A stretch of DNA of 64,000 nt from an uncultured Allobosea sp. (GTDB lineage: Bacteria; Pseudomonadota; Alphaproteobacteria; Rhizobiales; Beijerinckiaceae). Shown piece by piece: positions 40,458 through 50,069 of the stretch. The notes beneath the pieces were generated by a model. That model had not been told where the DNA came from and did not search any database. It worked only from the letters and a program-made list of their open reading frames with translations. Both the position numbers and the translations under genes were made by a program. How positions within the stretch are numbered: the first letter of the stretch is position 1; every line of letters begins with the position of its first letter. The stretch is from contig NZ_CAMFJF010000003.1 in NCBI RefSeq assembly GCF_945956895.1, positions 62,001 through 126,000 on the forward strand. The letters are read 5' to 3'.

Positions 40458-40535
40458 GACGGCCCGCACCAGCTTCTCCGTTCGGGGGAGCTGGTGCATC
40501 AGGCATCGCGGATACGAAGGACATCGCCGCCAAAA

Positions 40536-40566
40536 TGAAAAGGGTCGCTCGCGCGACCCTTTTCTC
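40536..40566. terminator. Bidirectional Rho-independent terminator
   Basis: AAAAGGGTCGC-TCGC-GCGACCCTTTT between convergent genes. Confidence 0.8.
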
Positions 40567-40616
40567 ATTCGTCTCTTGCATGACATCCTCCCCTCGAAGG
40601 GAAGGACTGGCGTCCG

Positions 40617-41105
40617 TCAGAGCGAGCGGCTGAGCGTCACTTCGCCAGCCCCGCCCTTCAGGACGAGACGGCCGCTGACGAGATCCCATTTGCTCGTCGC
40701 GCGCAGCGCCAACAGGAATGCCTTCTCGAACTCGAGCATGCCCTTGTCGCAGCTGCGCTTGGTCAGCGCGATCGGGCCGACCGCGAAGCCCTGCTGGCGC
40801 AGCGGATAGGCCGCGGCCGAAAACGTATTGCAGCCGCCGAAGCCTGTGCCGCGCAGATTCATATCGACCATGAGGGTCGCGCGACGATCCTGGACGGGCT
40901 TGCCGTTCAGCGCCACGACGCTCCAGCTCGCACCGAGCGGGAAAGTTTTTTCCTGCTGCGAGATCGGCGTGCCCATCGCCTGATACTGCTCGCGCGTCGG
41001 CTGGCCTTCCTTGCCGCCGCGGCGCTGGGCAACGGCTTCGCTCGAAGCCAGCATCGGCACGGCCAGGCTCGCAAGAACGGCCGCAAGGCCAAGGCGTCGG
41101 ATCAT
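40617..41105 (-). CDS. META domain-containing protein
   Basis: Signal peptide; WSVVALNGKPVQDRRATLMVDMNLRGTGFGGCNTFSAAAYPLRQQGFAVGPIALTKRSC. Confidence 0.82.
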   Translation of the reverse strand: MIRRLGLAAVLASLAVPMLASSEAVAQRRGGKEGQPTREQYQAMGTPISQQEKTFPLGASWSVVALNGKPVQDRRATLMVDMNLRGTGFGGCNTFSAAAYPLRQQGFAVGPIALTKRSCDKGMLEFEKAFLLALRATSKWDLVSGRLVLKGGAGEVTLSRSL

Positions 41106-41237
41106 GATCGTCTTACCTGCATTCACTCGCACGGCAGCGCGCCGGGCTGCCAAACCGGTTAACGCCTAGAATCCAATTCGTTCAGGATCAAGGCTGAACC
41201 GCAACTGGTCCCGTCATTCCGATGCTGCCATGCAACA

Positions 41238-42224
41238 TCAGATGCGTGCGTTCAAGCGCTCCAGCAAGCGGTTCGCGCGGCGGAAGACATAAGCCGGGGC
41301 GCTGACGGTGACATCATCGGCGCCGAGCCCGTCGAGATGCTCGACCAGCGCGAAGACGGCCTTGTCCGGGCAATGCAGCGTCAATGGCGCGCCAGCAGCC
41401 GGCAGGCCGAACGGCATGCGCGCGCCGAAGCGCTTTTCCAGCACCGCCAGCGCGTCCGCCGCGAGATCGAGCCGGGCCCGGACCTCACGGATCGTGCGCC
41501 CTTCTTCCTCCGCCGCGATGCGCGACAGGATGGTCTTGGCCGCCGCCTTCGCCCGCTCGCCCCAGGGCGCCCGCATCGAGGCAACGAGATTGGCCTCGGA
41601 GGCCAGCATCACGCCGTCGTCGAGCACCTTCAGCGCGTTGGCGGATAGCGTCGCGCCGGTCGTGGTAATGTCGACCACGATCTCGGCCGTGCCGGCGGCA
41701 GGAGCCCCCTCGGTCGCGCCGAGGCTTTCGACGATGCGGTAATCGGCAAGGCCGTGCTGCGCGAAGAAGCGGCGGGTCAGGTTTACGTATTTGGTGGCGA
41801 CGCGCAGCTTCTTGCCGTGGCGCGCCCGCATCGCCGAGGCGACGTCGTCGAGATCGGCCATGCTACGCACGTCGATCCAGGCCTGCGGCACGGCGACGAC
41901 GACATTGGCGTGGCCGAAGCCAAGCGGGGTCAGCATCTCGACCGCCGCATCGGCATCCGAGAGCTGCTCACGAACCAGGTCCTCGCCGGTGATGCCGATA
42001 TGGGCGGCGCCGGACGAAAGCTGCGCCACGATCTCGGAGGCCGAGAGGAAGGCGACTTCCGCCCCGTCGACGCCGGCGATGGCGCCGCGATAGTCGCGCT
42101 CGCCGCGCGACTTGACGAATTTCAGGCCCGCCCGACCGAAGAAGGCGGTGGCGTTCTCCTGGAGGCGGCCCTTGGAGGGGACGGCGAGGACGAGCGGAGC
42201 GTCGTTATCCGGCATCTGGCTCAT
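41238..42224 (-). CDS. hisG: ATP phosphoribosyltransferase catalytic subunit
   Basis: [69 protein letters not shown]; 328 aa with C-terminal extension. Confidence 0.94.
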   Translation of the reverse strand: MSQMPDNDAPLVLAVPSKGRLQENATAFFGRAGLKFVKSRGERDYRGAIAGVDGAEVAFLSASEIVAQLSSGAAHIGITGEDLVREQLSDADAAVEMLTPLGFGHANVVVAVPQAWIDVRSMADLDDVASAMRARHGKKLRVATKYVNLTRRFFAQHGLADYRIVESLGATEGAPAAGTAEIVVDITTTGATLSANALKVLDDGVMLASEANLVASMRAPWGERAKAAAKTILSRIAAEEEGRTIREVRARLDLAADALAVLEKRFGARMPFGLPAAGAPLTLHCPDKAVFALVEHLDGLGADDVTVSAPAYVFRRANRLLERLNARI

Positions 42225-43333
42225 GCGGCGTCTCCCGTCAGGCGGTCGAGCCAGAGCGAGGCGCCGACAGCAGGGATCGGCCGGCTCGCGCCGAGACGTC
42301 CGAGCACGTTGTCGTAGCGCCCGCCGCCGGCAACGGGCTTGCCGTCGCCGCGGGCCTTGTCGTGAAGCTCGAAGATGAAGCCGGTATAGTAGTCGAGATT
42401 GCGGGCGAAGCCGGCCGCGAAGCGGATGGCGCCGATATCGACGCCGCGCGCCGCGAGGAAGCCGGTGCGCTCGTCGAAGGCGTCGAGCTGGCGGCCGATA
42501 TCGAGCGAAGCCTGGTCGGCAAGCGCGCGCAGCGAGGCCGAAGCCGCATCGGGATCGCCGGAGACGGCGAGCACCTGCGCCAGCAGCGCCTTGACGTCGC
42601 TATTGACCGGGTTCTCGCGTTCGGCGGCGCGCGCCAGGAAGCGCTCGGCGATATCGGCGGCGGAGCGCCCGCCGACGGTCGAGATGCCGGCGATCGAGAG
42701 CACGTCCTCGACGAAAGCCCGGGCGGCCTTGGGGTCCTGCCCCTCGAGCGCCTTGAGCAAGCCGGCATGAGCGGCTTCGCCATCGGCAGCTGGGGGATCG
42801 AGCGCGTCGACAGCGTCTGTCCCCTTGCCTTGCACCACGGCGCGGACCAGGCGGCGGCGCGCGCCCTGCGGCACGGCAAGCCCATCAAGCAGCGCGCCGA
42901 GAACGGCGACATCGCCCATAACGATGCGCGGCTCGGCCAGGCCGAGCATGGCCGCGGCCTCGATGGTCAGCGCCATGACCTCGGCATCGGCGGCGGTGAA
43001 ATCGTCGCGACCGAAGGATTCAATACCCGCTTGCAGGAACTCGCCGGGCTCACTGGCCCGCATGCGGAAGACCGGGCCGGCATAGGCATAGGCCGCCGGT
43101 TCGGTCGAGCCTGAGGCGATGTGATCGAGCGCGACGGGGATGGTGTATTCGGGGCGCAGGCACCAGTCGCGGCCATCGGCATCCTGCGTCATGAAGATGC
43201 GGCGGCGGATATCCTCGCCGGAAAGATCGAGAAAGACATCGGCCGGCTGCAGGATCGCCGGCTCGGCATGGGCATACCCCTCGCCGGCGAAGAGCGCGAT
43301 CACGGTCTCGATGCTGGCACGGCTTGCGGGCAC
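42221..43333 (-). CDS. hisZ: ATP phosphoribosyltransferase regulatory subunit (HisRS-like)
   Basis: Class II aaRS-like ([42 protein letters not shown]) adjacent to hisG and hisS. Confidence 0.92.
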   Translation of the reverse strand: MPASRASIETVIALFAGEGYAHAEPAILQPADVFLDLSGEDIRRRIFMTQDADGRDWCLRPEYTIPVALDHIASGSTEPAAYAYAGPVFRMRASEPGEFLQAGIESFGRDDFTAADAEVMALTIEAAAMLGLAEPRIVMGDVAVLGALLDGLAVPQGARRRLVRAVVQGKGTDAVDALDPPAADGEAAHAGLLKALEGQDPKAARAFVEDVLSIAGISTVGGRSAADIAERFLARAAERENPVNSDVKALLAQVLAVSGDPDAASASLRALADQASLDIGRQLDAFDERTGFLAARGVDIGAIRFAAGFARNLDYYTGFIFELHDKARGDGKPVAGGGRYDNVLGRLGASRPIPAVGASLWLDRLTGDAA

Positions 43334-43373
43334 GGCTCGTCCTGTCCTGTTGCGAGCGCCGCGCCGGATATCA

Positions 43374-43424
43374 GCATCGGATTGCTCCGAAAAGGGAACG
43401 CCACTTTTCGGTCCGATGCTCTAG
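43374..43424. repeat. Family G palindromic repeat, copy 2
   Basis: GCATCGGATTGCTCCGAAAAGG...CCACTTTTCGGTCCGATGCTCTAG. Confidence 0.85.
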
Positions 43425-43492
43425 CAGCGACGCCGCGAATTTTCGAGGGATTTGAGGGAAATGGGTGAACGGGAATCGAAGGGCGCCGCTAT

Positions 43493-43586
43493 CGTCATGG
43501 TCGAGCCTGTCTCGACCATCCACGTCTTCACCGGGCAGAGGCCACACTCAAGACGTGGATGCTCGCCACAGGGGCGAGCATGACGG
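43493..43586. repeat. Family C palindromic repeat, copy C2 (94 bp)
   Basis: CGTCATGGTCGAGCC...GTCTCGACCATCCACGTCTT...AAGACGTGGATGCTCGCC...GGCGAGCATGACGG. Confidence 0.93.
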
Positions 43587-43595
43587 AAGCGCCCT

Positions 43596-45170
43596 TTACG
43601 AATGTCGCGCCAGCACCCGCTTCACGCCCTCAACCAGGTCCGCGACCGGCACGGCGAACTGGGCCTCGGCCTGCTTGGCCTTGTGCTCGGCGGAATCCTT
43701 GACGTCGCGGCTGGCGGCGGCGAGCTCGGCGCCGAGGATCAGGTCCTTGATCACGACCGTGCCGGCTTCGCGCTCGGACGAGCCCTGAATGATCGCGCAG
43801 ATCGCACCGCGTCGGTCGGCATATTTCATCTGGGCGTTGAAGCCGGAGGCGCCGAGATAGAGGTCCGCCCGCAGCAGCGGCTTGCCGTCCACATCCTTGG
43901 CCTGACGCAGCGCCGAGACCATTGCCTGATAGCCCGGCATGAACTCAGGCGACTTGTTATCCATCGCGGTGACGACGACGAGGGGCAATTCGTTCCGGCT
44001 GTCGACGATCGGCGATTTCACTGCCTTCAGCGCCGAAAAGAGCCGCGAGACACCGATGGAGAAGCCAGTCGCCGGCACCGGCTCGGGCCGGAAGCGACCG
44101 ACGAGGCCGTCATAGCGCCCGCCGCCCGCGACCGAGCCGAAGCGCACGACCTGCCCATCATCATTGGTGACCGGGAAGGTCAATTCCACCTCGTAGACCG
44201 GGCCGGTATAGTATTCGAGGCCGCGGACGATCGAGGGGTCGATGATGATGCGACCGAGATAGCCGGCCGCCGTGATCAGCTCGCGGATCTGCTCCAGTTC
44301 CGCGATGCCGGCCTGACCATTCTCGGCGCCTTCGACAAGGCCGCGCAGATCGGCAAGTGCCACGGCCGAGAGCCTGGCGGAACCTTCGCTGTCCTGAGCA
44401 TTCGTCTTGCCCAGCTCTGCGAGCTTCTGGCCGAGTTCGAGATAGCGCAGGATGCGGTCGGATTGAGCATCGGACAACCCAGCGCCCTTGGTGAAATCGC
44501 CGCTCTCGTCCTTGCGGCCTTCACCGAGGAGCTTGCGGACTTCCTCCAGCGGGAACTTGTCGGCCTTGTCGATCGCCCTGAGCACGGTGAGGCGCGCGGC
44601 GGGGTCGATCCCGGCCGCATCCATCACGCCGTCGAGCACCTTGCGGTTGTTGACCTTCACGACGTAGTCGCCGCGCTTGATGCCGAGCTTCTCCATCGTG
44701 TCAGCGGCGAGCATGCAGATCTCGGCATCGCCCGCGACGGTGCCGCTGCCGACGATATCGGCATCGAACTGCATGAACTGGCGGAAGCGCCCTGGCCCCG
44801 GCTTCTCGTTGCGGAAGACGTAGCCGACGCGATAGCTGCGATAGGGCTTCGGCAGCGCATCGAAATTCTCGGCGACATAGCGGGCGAGCGGCGCCGTCAG
44901 GTCATAGCGCAGCGAGAGCCACTGCTCGTCATCGTCCTGGAAGGAAAAGACGCCCTCGTTCGGCCGGTCCTGATCCGGCAGGAACTTGCCGAGCGCGTCG
45001 GTGTACTCGACGAAGGGCGTCTCGACGGGATCGAAGCCATAGACCGAGAAGCTCTCGCGGATGACGGAGAGCATGCGCTCGGTCGCGGCGACATCGGCCG
45101 GGCCGCGATCGACGAAGCCGCGCGGCTGGCGGGCCTTCAGCTTAGCAGGGGCGGTCTTGTCGGCGGACAT
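43596..45170 (-). CDS. hisS: Histidine--tRNA ligase
   Basis: [78 protein letters not shown]. Confidence 0.96.
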   Translation of the reverse strand: MSADKTAPAKLKARQPRGFVDRGPADVAATERMLSVIRESFSVYGFDPVETPFVEYTDALGKFLPDQDRPNEGVFSFQDDDEQWLSLRYDLTAPLARYVAENFDALPKPYRSYRVGYVFRNEKPGPGRFRQFMQFDADIVGSGTVAGDAEICMLAADTMEKLGIKRGDYVVKVNNRKVLDGVMDAAGIDPAARLTVLRAIDKADKFPLEEVRKLLGEGRKDESGDFTKGAGLSDAQSDRILRYLELGQKLAELGKTNAQDSEGSARLSAVALADLRGLVEGAENGQAGIAELEQIRELITAAGYLGRIIIDPSIVRGLEYYTGPVYEVELTFPVTNDDGQVVRFGSVAGGGRYDGLVGRFRPEPVPATGFSIGVSRLFSALKAVKSPIVDSRNELPLVVVTAMDNKSPEFMPGYQAMVSALRQAKDVDGKPLLRADLYLGASGFNAQMKYADRRGAICAIIQGSSEREAGTVVIKDLILGAELAAASRDVKDSAEHKAKQAEAQFAVPVADLVEGVKRVLARHS

Positions 45171-45256
45171 GGCGTGCGGAACTCGAATTGGGGGCGTGCG
45201 GTACAAAACGTACGAGGCGGGTTAGACCGCCGCGACGCAGGGGGCAAGTCACGGGG

Positions 45257-45456
45257 CGTCATTCTCGGGCGAAGCGAAGCGCAGACCCGAGAATCTCATG
45301 ACGAGAAAGCTCGTCATTCCGGACAAACCGCGAAGCGGTGCCGATCCGGAATCCATCGGAGGCCTCGGTGCTCTATGATGGATTCCGGGTCTCCCTTCGG
45401 TCGCCCGGAATGACGAAACGGGTCATGAGATGCTCGGGTCAAGCCCGAGCATGACG
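45257..45456. repeat. Family D palindromic repeat, copy D1, interrupted in its loop by a family B repeat
   Basis: Outer arms CGTCATTCTCGGGCGAAGCG...GAATCTCATGA and TCATGAGATGCTCGGGTCAAGCCCGAGCATGACG enclose B5 (45313-45414). Confidence 0.88.
45313..45414. repeat. Family B palindromic repeat, copy B5, nested in D1
   Basis: CGTCATTCCGGACAAACCGCGAAGCGG...GGAATCCATC...GATGGATTCCGGG...CCGGAATGACG. Confidence 0.88.
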
Positions 45457-45466
45457 CGCGTCTGAG

Positions 45467-46837
45467 CTACTCCGCCGCCAGCCTCGCCTCCCGCAACGGC
45501 CGATCCGCGATCCCCGCCCGCGCCAGCTTCTCCGGCAGCGGCCCGCCGGTCGCCCAGTCCAGCAGCTCGGCGGTATGGACCACCGGCGTCGTCGCTCCCT
45601 TGTCGGCAAAGCCTTTCGCGAGCTGGGTCATGCAGCCGATATTGCCGGTCGCGACCAGCATCGGTCTGGTGCGCTCGATATTGCCGATCTTGCGCTCGCG
45701 CAATTGCCCCGCGATCTCGGGCTGGAGGATGTTGTAGACGCCGGCCGAGCCGCAGCAGATATGGCCCTCCGGCACCTCCTTCACCTTGAAGCCAGCTCCC
45801 GACAACAGACGCTTCGGTCCGTCCTTGAGCTGCTGGCCATGCTGCATGGAGCAGGCCGAGTGATAGGCGATCGGCATCGCGACATCGCGGACGTGAGCAA
45901 GCTCCAGCGTCTCCAGGAACTCGGTGACGTCCTTGGCCAGTGCGGAGACCTTCGCCGCCTTTTCGGCATAGGCGGGCTCGTTGCGGAACATGAAGCCGTA
46001 ATCCTTGATCGTCGTGCCGCAGCCGGAGGCCGTGATCAGGATCGCGTCGAGCCCGTCGCCGTCGATCTCCGCCATCCAGGCATCGATATTGGCGCGGGCG
46101 AAGGTAAGCGCATCGTGCTCCTGCCCCATATGGTGGACGAGCGCGCCGCAGCAGCCCTCCCCTTTCGGCAGCACCACCTCGACGCCGTGGCGGTTGAGCA
46201 GGCGGATCGTCGCCTCGTTGATGGCGGGGTCGAGCACCGGCTGGGCACAGCCCGACAGCAACGCGACGCGACGCTTCCGTTCGACCGGCGGCGGGAAGCT
46301 TTGCGGGCCTTCCATAGCGGAACGCGTGGGCAGGCGGGCAGGCGCCAGCGCCAGCATCGCCTTCAGGCGCGAGCCGACGACCGGGATGATGCCGAGGACA
46401 GGCGCCAGGGGCTTGCCGACAAGGGCCACCAGCATCGCCGCGCGGAAGCGGCCGGGATAGGGCAGGATCGCCGCCAGCACCTTGCGCAGCAGACGGTCAT
46501 GCCAGGAACGCGTGTAGGTCTCCTCGATATGGGCGCGGGCGTGGTCGACGAGGTGCATGTAATGCACGCCCGAAGGGCAGGTCGACATGCAGGAGAGGCA
46601 GGAGAGGCAGCGGTCGATATGGGTCACGACCTCCGGTGTGGCGGGCTTGCCGTTCTCCAGCATGTCCTTGATCAGGTAGATGCGTCCGCGCGGGGAATCG
46701 AGCTCGTCGCCCAGCAGCAGATAGGTCGGGCAGGTCGCGGTGCAGAAGCCGCAATGCACGCAGGTGCGCAGGATCTTCTCCGAGGCCGGCATGCGCGGAT
46801 CGGAAGCGAGGCGTTCGGGGGTGAAGTTCGTCTGCAT
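45467..46837 (-). CDS. glcF: Glycolate oxidase iron-sulfur subunit
   Basis: CVHCGFCTATCPTYLLLGDELDSPRGRIYLIKDMLE, CLSCLSCMSTCPSGVHYMHLVDHAR; CCG motifs. Confidence 0.95.
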   Translation of the reverse strand: MQTNFTPERLASDPRMPASEKILRTCVHCGFCTATCPTYLLLGDELDSPRGRIYLIKDMLENGKPATPEVVTHIDRCLSCLSCMSTCPSGVHYMHLVDHARAHIEETYTRSWHDRLLRKVLAAILPYPGRFRAAMLVALVGKPLAPVLGIIPVVGSRLKAMLALAPARLPTRSAMEGPQSFPPPVERKRRVALLSGCAQPVLDPAINEATIRLLNRHGVEVVLPKGEGCCGALVHHMGQEHDALTFARANIDAWMAEIDGDGLDAILITASGCGTTIKDYGFMFRNEPAYAEKAAKVSALAKDVTEFLETLELAHVRDVAMPIAYHSACSMQHGQQLKDGPKRLLSGAGFKVKEVPEGHICCGSAGVYNILQPEIAGQLRERKIGNIERTRPMLVATGNIGCMTQLAKGFADKGATTPVVHTAELLDWATGGPLPEKLARAGIADRPLREARLAAE

Positions 46838-48024
46838 CAGATCCCCGCATAGATCCGGCCGGGCTCGAAGATGCCGGCGGGATCGAAGCTTTTCTTGATG
46901 CCGGCCGTCACCCGCATCAGTGGTTCGGCCAGGGGCTGGAACACGTCCACGGCGGCACGGATCGCATCGGGCGCCCGCACCAGCGTCGCATGGCCGCCGA
47001 GCGGCTTCAGCGCGGCGCGGATCGCAGCGGCGCCGGCATCGCCATCGGCTGGAACCGCGAGCCAGACCAGCCCGCCGCCCCAATCGTAGAACCAGCGGGC
47101 GCCCGGGACCATGCGGGCGATCGCGGCGGTGGCCTTAGGGCCGTTGGTCGGGGCGAGCGAAAGCCGCCAGACCGCCTCATTGGTTCCGGCGAAGAATGTC
47201 GCGTCGCGGATATCGGTCCAGAGTTCAGTCGGCGCCGTTCCTTCAAGACGCTCGGGAACGCCATATTCGCCGAGCAGCAAGGCGAGCTCACCGGAACGGT
47301 ATTCGATCGAATCCGAAAAATGCTCCAGCCGCAGCAGGGTCCGCGCCTGATCGCCGGCAAGCCCGGCGGGAAGATGCGCGGCCGCCATCGGTTCGAAGGG
47401 CGAACCCAGCGCTTTCGACAAGAGCGCGACGCCGTCGCTGTCCGACAGGCCGCTCCATTGCAGCGTGACGATACGTTCCGGCTGCGGCAGCACGCGGAAG
47501 GCGACCTCTGTGAGGAAGCCGAGCGTGCCGTGGCTGCCGCTGAGGAGCTTCACGAGATCGAGGCCTGTGACGTTCTTCATCACGCGCCCGCCGGACTTGA
47601 TCATCTCGCCCCGGCCATTGACCAGCCTGACGCCGATCAGGGAATCTCGGGCGGCGCCGGCATTGATCCGGCGTGGGCCGGAAATGTTGCAGGCGGCGAT
47701 GGCGCCAATCGTCGGCTCGCCTTCGCTGCCGTAGAGGGCGCGGTGGTCCATCGGTTCGAAGGGCAGCATCTGGCCGCGCTCGGCGAGGGTTTCCCGCACC
47801 AGCGCGAGCGGAGTGCCGGCGCGGGCTGCGATGACCATCTCGGCCGGCTCGTAGAGCGTGACGCCGGTCAGGCCGGCGCTGGAGAGCGTGCTCGCGGCCT
47901 GGGCGGGGCGGCCGAGCCCGGCGCGCGTGCCGCCGCCGCGCAAAATGAGCGGCACGCCATTGTCGACGACCGATTTCACGACGGCGCAGGCTTGCGCCTC
48001 GGTGGTGGGCGTGTGGACGATCAT
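46837..48024 (-). CDS. glcE: Glycolate oxidase FAD-binding subunit
   Basis: PLILRGGGTRAGLGRPAQAASTLSSAGLTGV, GRVMKNVTGLDLVKLLSGSHGTLGFLTEVAFRVLP; ATGA overlap with glcF. Confidence 0.94.
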   Translation of the reverse strand: MIVHTPTTEAQACAVVKSVVDNGVPLILRGGGTRAGLGRPAQAASTLSSAGLTGVTLYEPAEMVIAARAGTPLALVRETLAERGQMLPFEPMDHRALYGSEGEPTIGAIAACNISGPRRINAGAARDSLIGVRLVNGRGEMIKSGGRVMKNVTGLDLVKLLSGSHGTLGFLTEVAFRVLPQPERIVTLQWSGLSDSDGVALLSKALGSPFEPMAAAHLPAGLAGDQARTLLRLEHFSDSIEYRSGELALLLGEYGVPERLEGTAPTELWTDIRDATFFAGTNEAVWRLSLAPTNGPKATAAIARMVPGARWFYDWGGGLVWLAVPADGDAGAAAIRAALKPLGGHATLVRAPDAIRAAVDVFQPLAEPLMRVTAGIKKSFDPAGIFEPGRIYAGI

Positions 48025-48037
48025 GCTCTGCCGCCTG

Positions 48038-48331
48038 TCATTGCGCCAAAAGCGGATAGAGGTCGTTCCAAAGTGGATTGCCCTCCTCGATCAATCGGAT
48101 TTTCCAGTCCCGCCGCCACTTCTTGATGTCTTTCTCGCGGTCGATCGCTTCCTGCGCAGTCTGATGCGCCTCGTACCAGACCAGCCGATCCACCCCGTAT
48201 CTCCGGGAAAACCCAGGCGTTACTTTGCTTTTGTGCTCGTAGACGCGTCGGGCAAGGTCTCGTGTCACCCCTAGATACAGGGTTCCATGCTGACCACTTG
48301 CCAGCAGATAAACGTGGAACGGCAACAACAT
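48038..48331 (-). CDS. GIY-YIG nuclease family protein inserted between glcD and glcE
   Basis: FHVYLLASGQHGTLYLGVTRDLARRVYEHKSK...FSRRYGVDRLVWYE...AIDREKDIKKWRRDWKIRLIEEGNPLWNDL; start codon uncertain (ATG directly abuts GGAGG). Confidence 0.9.
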   Translation of the reverse strand: MLLPFHVYLLASGQHGTLYLGVTRDLARRVYEHKSKVTPGFSRRYGVDRLVWYEAHQTAQEAIDREKDIKKWRRDWKIRLIEEGNPLWNDLYPLLAQ

Positions 48332-48338
48332 CCTCCGC

Positions 48339-48486
48339 CGTCATTCCGGGGCGCCGCAAAGCGGCGAGCCCGGAACCCAGAACCGATGCCGCCCGCAAAT
48401 GAAGCGCATCGATCTGATCAAGACAACGATATCCCGCATCGGTTCTGGGTTCCGGGCTCTTCGCTACGCGAAGCCCCGGAATGACG
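48339..48486. repeat. Family E palindromic repeat, copy E1
   Basis: CGTCATTCCGGGGCGCCGCAAAGCGGCG...CCCGGAACCCAGAACCGATGC...GCATCGGTTCTGGGTTCCGGGCTC...CCCCGGAATGACGG. Confidence 0.93.
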
Positions 48487-48496
48487 GAGAGGTTCA

Positions 48497-49933
48497 TTAC
48501 GCCGCCACCCTGCCTTCCAGCGGGAAGACCTTCGCCGGGTTGAGCAGCCAGCGCTCGTCGAACACCGCCCTCACCCGCATCTGCTGGGCGAGGTCTTCCG
48601 GGTTGAACTGGAAGGTCATCAGGTCGCGCTTCTCGATGCCGACGCCGTGCTCGCCGGTGAGGCAACCGCCAACCTCGACGCAGAGCTTGAGGATGTCCAT
48701 GCCGGCATCCTCCGCCTTCTGCGCCTCGACAGGATCGTTGCAGTTGTAGAGGATCAGCGGATGGAGATTGCCGTCGCCGGCATGGAAGACATTGGCGACG
48801 CGCAGGCCATGGCCCTTCACGATCTCATCCATGCGCCGGAGCACATAGGGCAATTGCCCGGTCGGGATGGTGCCGTCCATGCAGATATAGTCGGCGATGC
48901 GGCCGGTGGCGCCGAAGGCGGACTTGCGGCCCTTCCAGATCGCAGCCGCCTCCATCGCCGATTTCGATTCCTTGACCGTGCTGACGCCGTGCCCCCTGGC
49001 GATCGCCACGATGCGGGCGAGCTGGGCGTCCATCTCCTCGTCCGAGCCCTCGACCTCGATGATCAGCAGCGCCTCGACATCCATGGGATAGCCGGCCTTG
49101 GCGAAAGCCTCGCAGATCTCGATGGCCGGCTTGTCCATGAACTCCATCGCGACCGGGATGATGCCGGCGCCGATGATGGCGGCGACCGCCGCGCCCGCCT
49201 GCTCGCTGGTCGGGAAGCCGAACAGCACCGGCCGCGCGCCCTCGGCCGAGCGCAGGATGCGCACCGTCGCCTCGGTGACGATGCCGAGTTGGCCTTCCGA
49301 GCCGTTGATCAGGCCGAGAAGGTCGTAGCCGGGTGAGTCGAGGTGGGCGCCGCCGATCTCAACAATGCTGCCGTCGAGCATGACCATCGTGACGCCGAGC
49401 ACGTTGTTGGTGGTGACGCCATATTTCAGGCAGTGCGCCCCGCCCGAGTTCATGCCGATATTGCCGCCGATCGAGCAGGCGAGCTGCGATGAGGGGTCGG
49501 GCGCATAGAAGAAGCCCTCGGCCGAGACCGCGCCGGTGACCGCGAGATTGGTCACGCCGGCCTCGACCCGCGCGACGCGGTTGGCATAGTCGATCTCGAG
49601 GATGCGGTTCATCTTGGAGACGCCGATCACGACCGCGTCCTCCTGCGGGATCGCACCGCCGGCGAGCGAGGTGCCCGCGCCGCGCGGCACCACCGGCACG
49701 CCCTGCTCCCGGCAATAGCGCAGGACGGCCGCGACCTCCTGCGTCGTCGAGGGCAGCACGACGGCGAGCGGCATGCGGCGATAGGCCGTCAGCGCATCGG
49801 TCTCGTAGGGGCGGCGCTCGTCGTCGCTGGTGATCAGCGCCTGCGACGGGACGAGGCGCGCGAGGCCGGCGATGATCGATTCGCGGCGGGCGAGGATGCC
49901 GGCATCCGGCACCGGAAAAGCTATCGCACTCAT
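48497..49933 (-). CDS. glcD: Glycolate oxidase subunit GlcD (FAD-linked oxidase)
   Basis: VVPRGAGTSLAGGAIPQEDAVVIGVSKMNRILEIDYANRVARVEAGVTN, GNIGMNSGGAHCLKYGVTTNNVLG, GEHGVGIEKRDLM. Confidence 0.96.
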   Translation of the reverse strand: MSAIAFPVPDAGILARRESIIAGLARLVPSQALITSDDERRPYETDALTAYRRMPLAVVLPSTTQEVAAVLRYCREQGVPVVPRGAGTSLAGGAIPQEDAVVIGVSKMNRILEIDYANRVARVEAGVTNLAVTGAVSAEGFFYAPDPSSQLACSIGGNIGMNSGGAHCLKYGVTTNNVLGVTMVMLDGSIVEIGGAHLDSPGYDLLGLINGSEGQLGIVTEATVRILRSAEGARPVLFGFPTSEQAGAAVAAIIGAGIIPVAMEFMDKPAIEICEAFAKAGYPMDVEALLIIEVEGSDEEMDAQLARIVAIARGHGVSTVKESKSAMEAAAIWKGRKSAFGATGRIADYICMDGTIPTGQLPYVLRRMDEIVKGHGLRVANVFHAGDGNLHPLILYNCNDPVEAQKAEDAGMDILKLCVEVGGCLTGEHGVGIEKRDLMTFQFNPEDLAQQMRVRAVFDERWLLNPAKVFPLEGRVAA

Positions 49934-50041
49934 CTCTCCCCTCCGATCTCCACGACTCGCGGCACGCCACGCACGGCATTCTCTGCGCGGCAGATTAGAT
50001 CAATTCAATGGCACTTGCAGCGCGGCCAAAGCCAGCCATTA

Positions 50042-50056
50042 TTTCCAGATTGGAAA
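50042..50056. promoter_or_regulatory. LysR-type T-N11-A dyad upstream of the LysR gene
   Basis: TTTCCA-GAT-TGGAAA perfect dyad, 13 bp before the ATG in the glcD/lysR divergent region. Confidence 0.45.
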
Positions 50057-50069
50057 AGGTGGCGTGGCG

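Noticed and set aside
38274-40586. 770-aa minus-strand ORF opposite the SbmA/BacA-like ABC gene
   Set aside because: Antisense artefact; R/D/E/G-rich, no motif.
43602-45413. 603-aa + strand ORF opposite hisS
   Set aside because: Antisense to a clear histidyl-tRNA synthetase.
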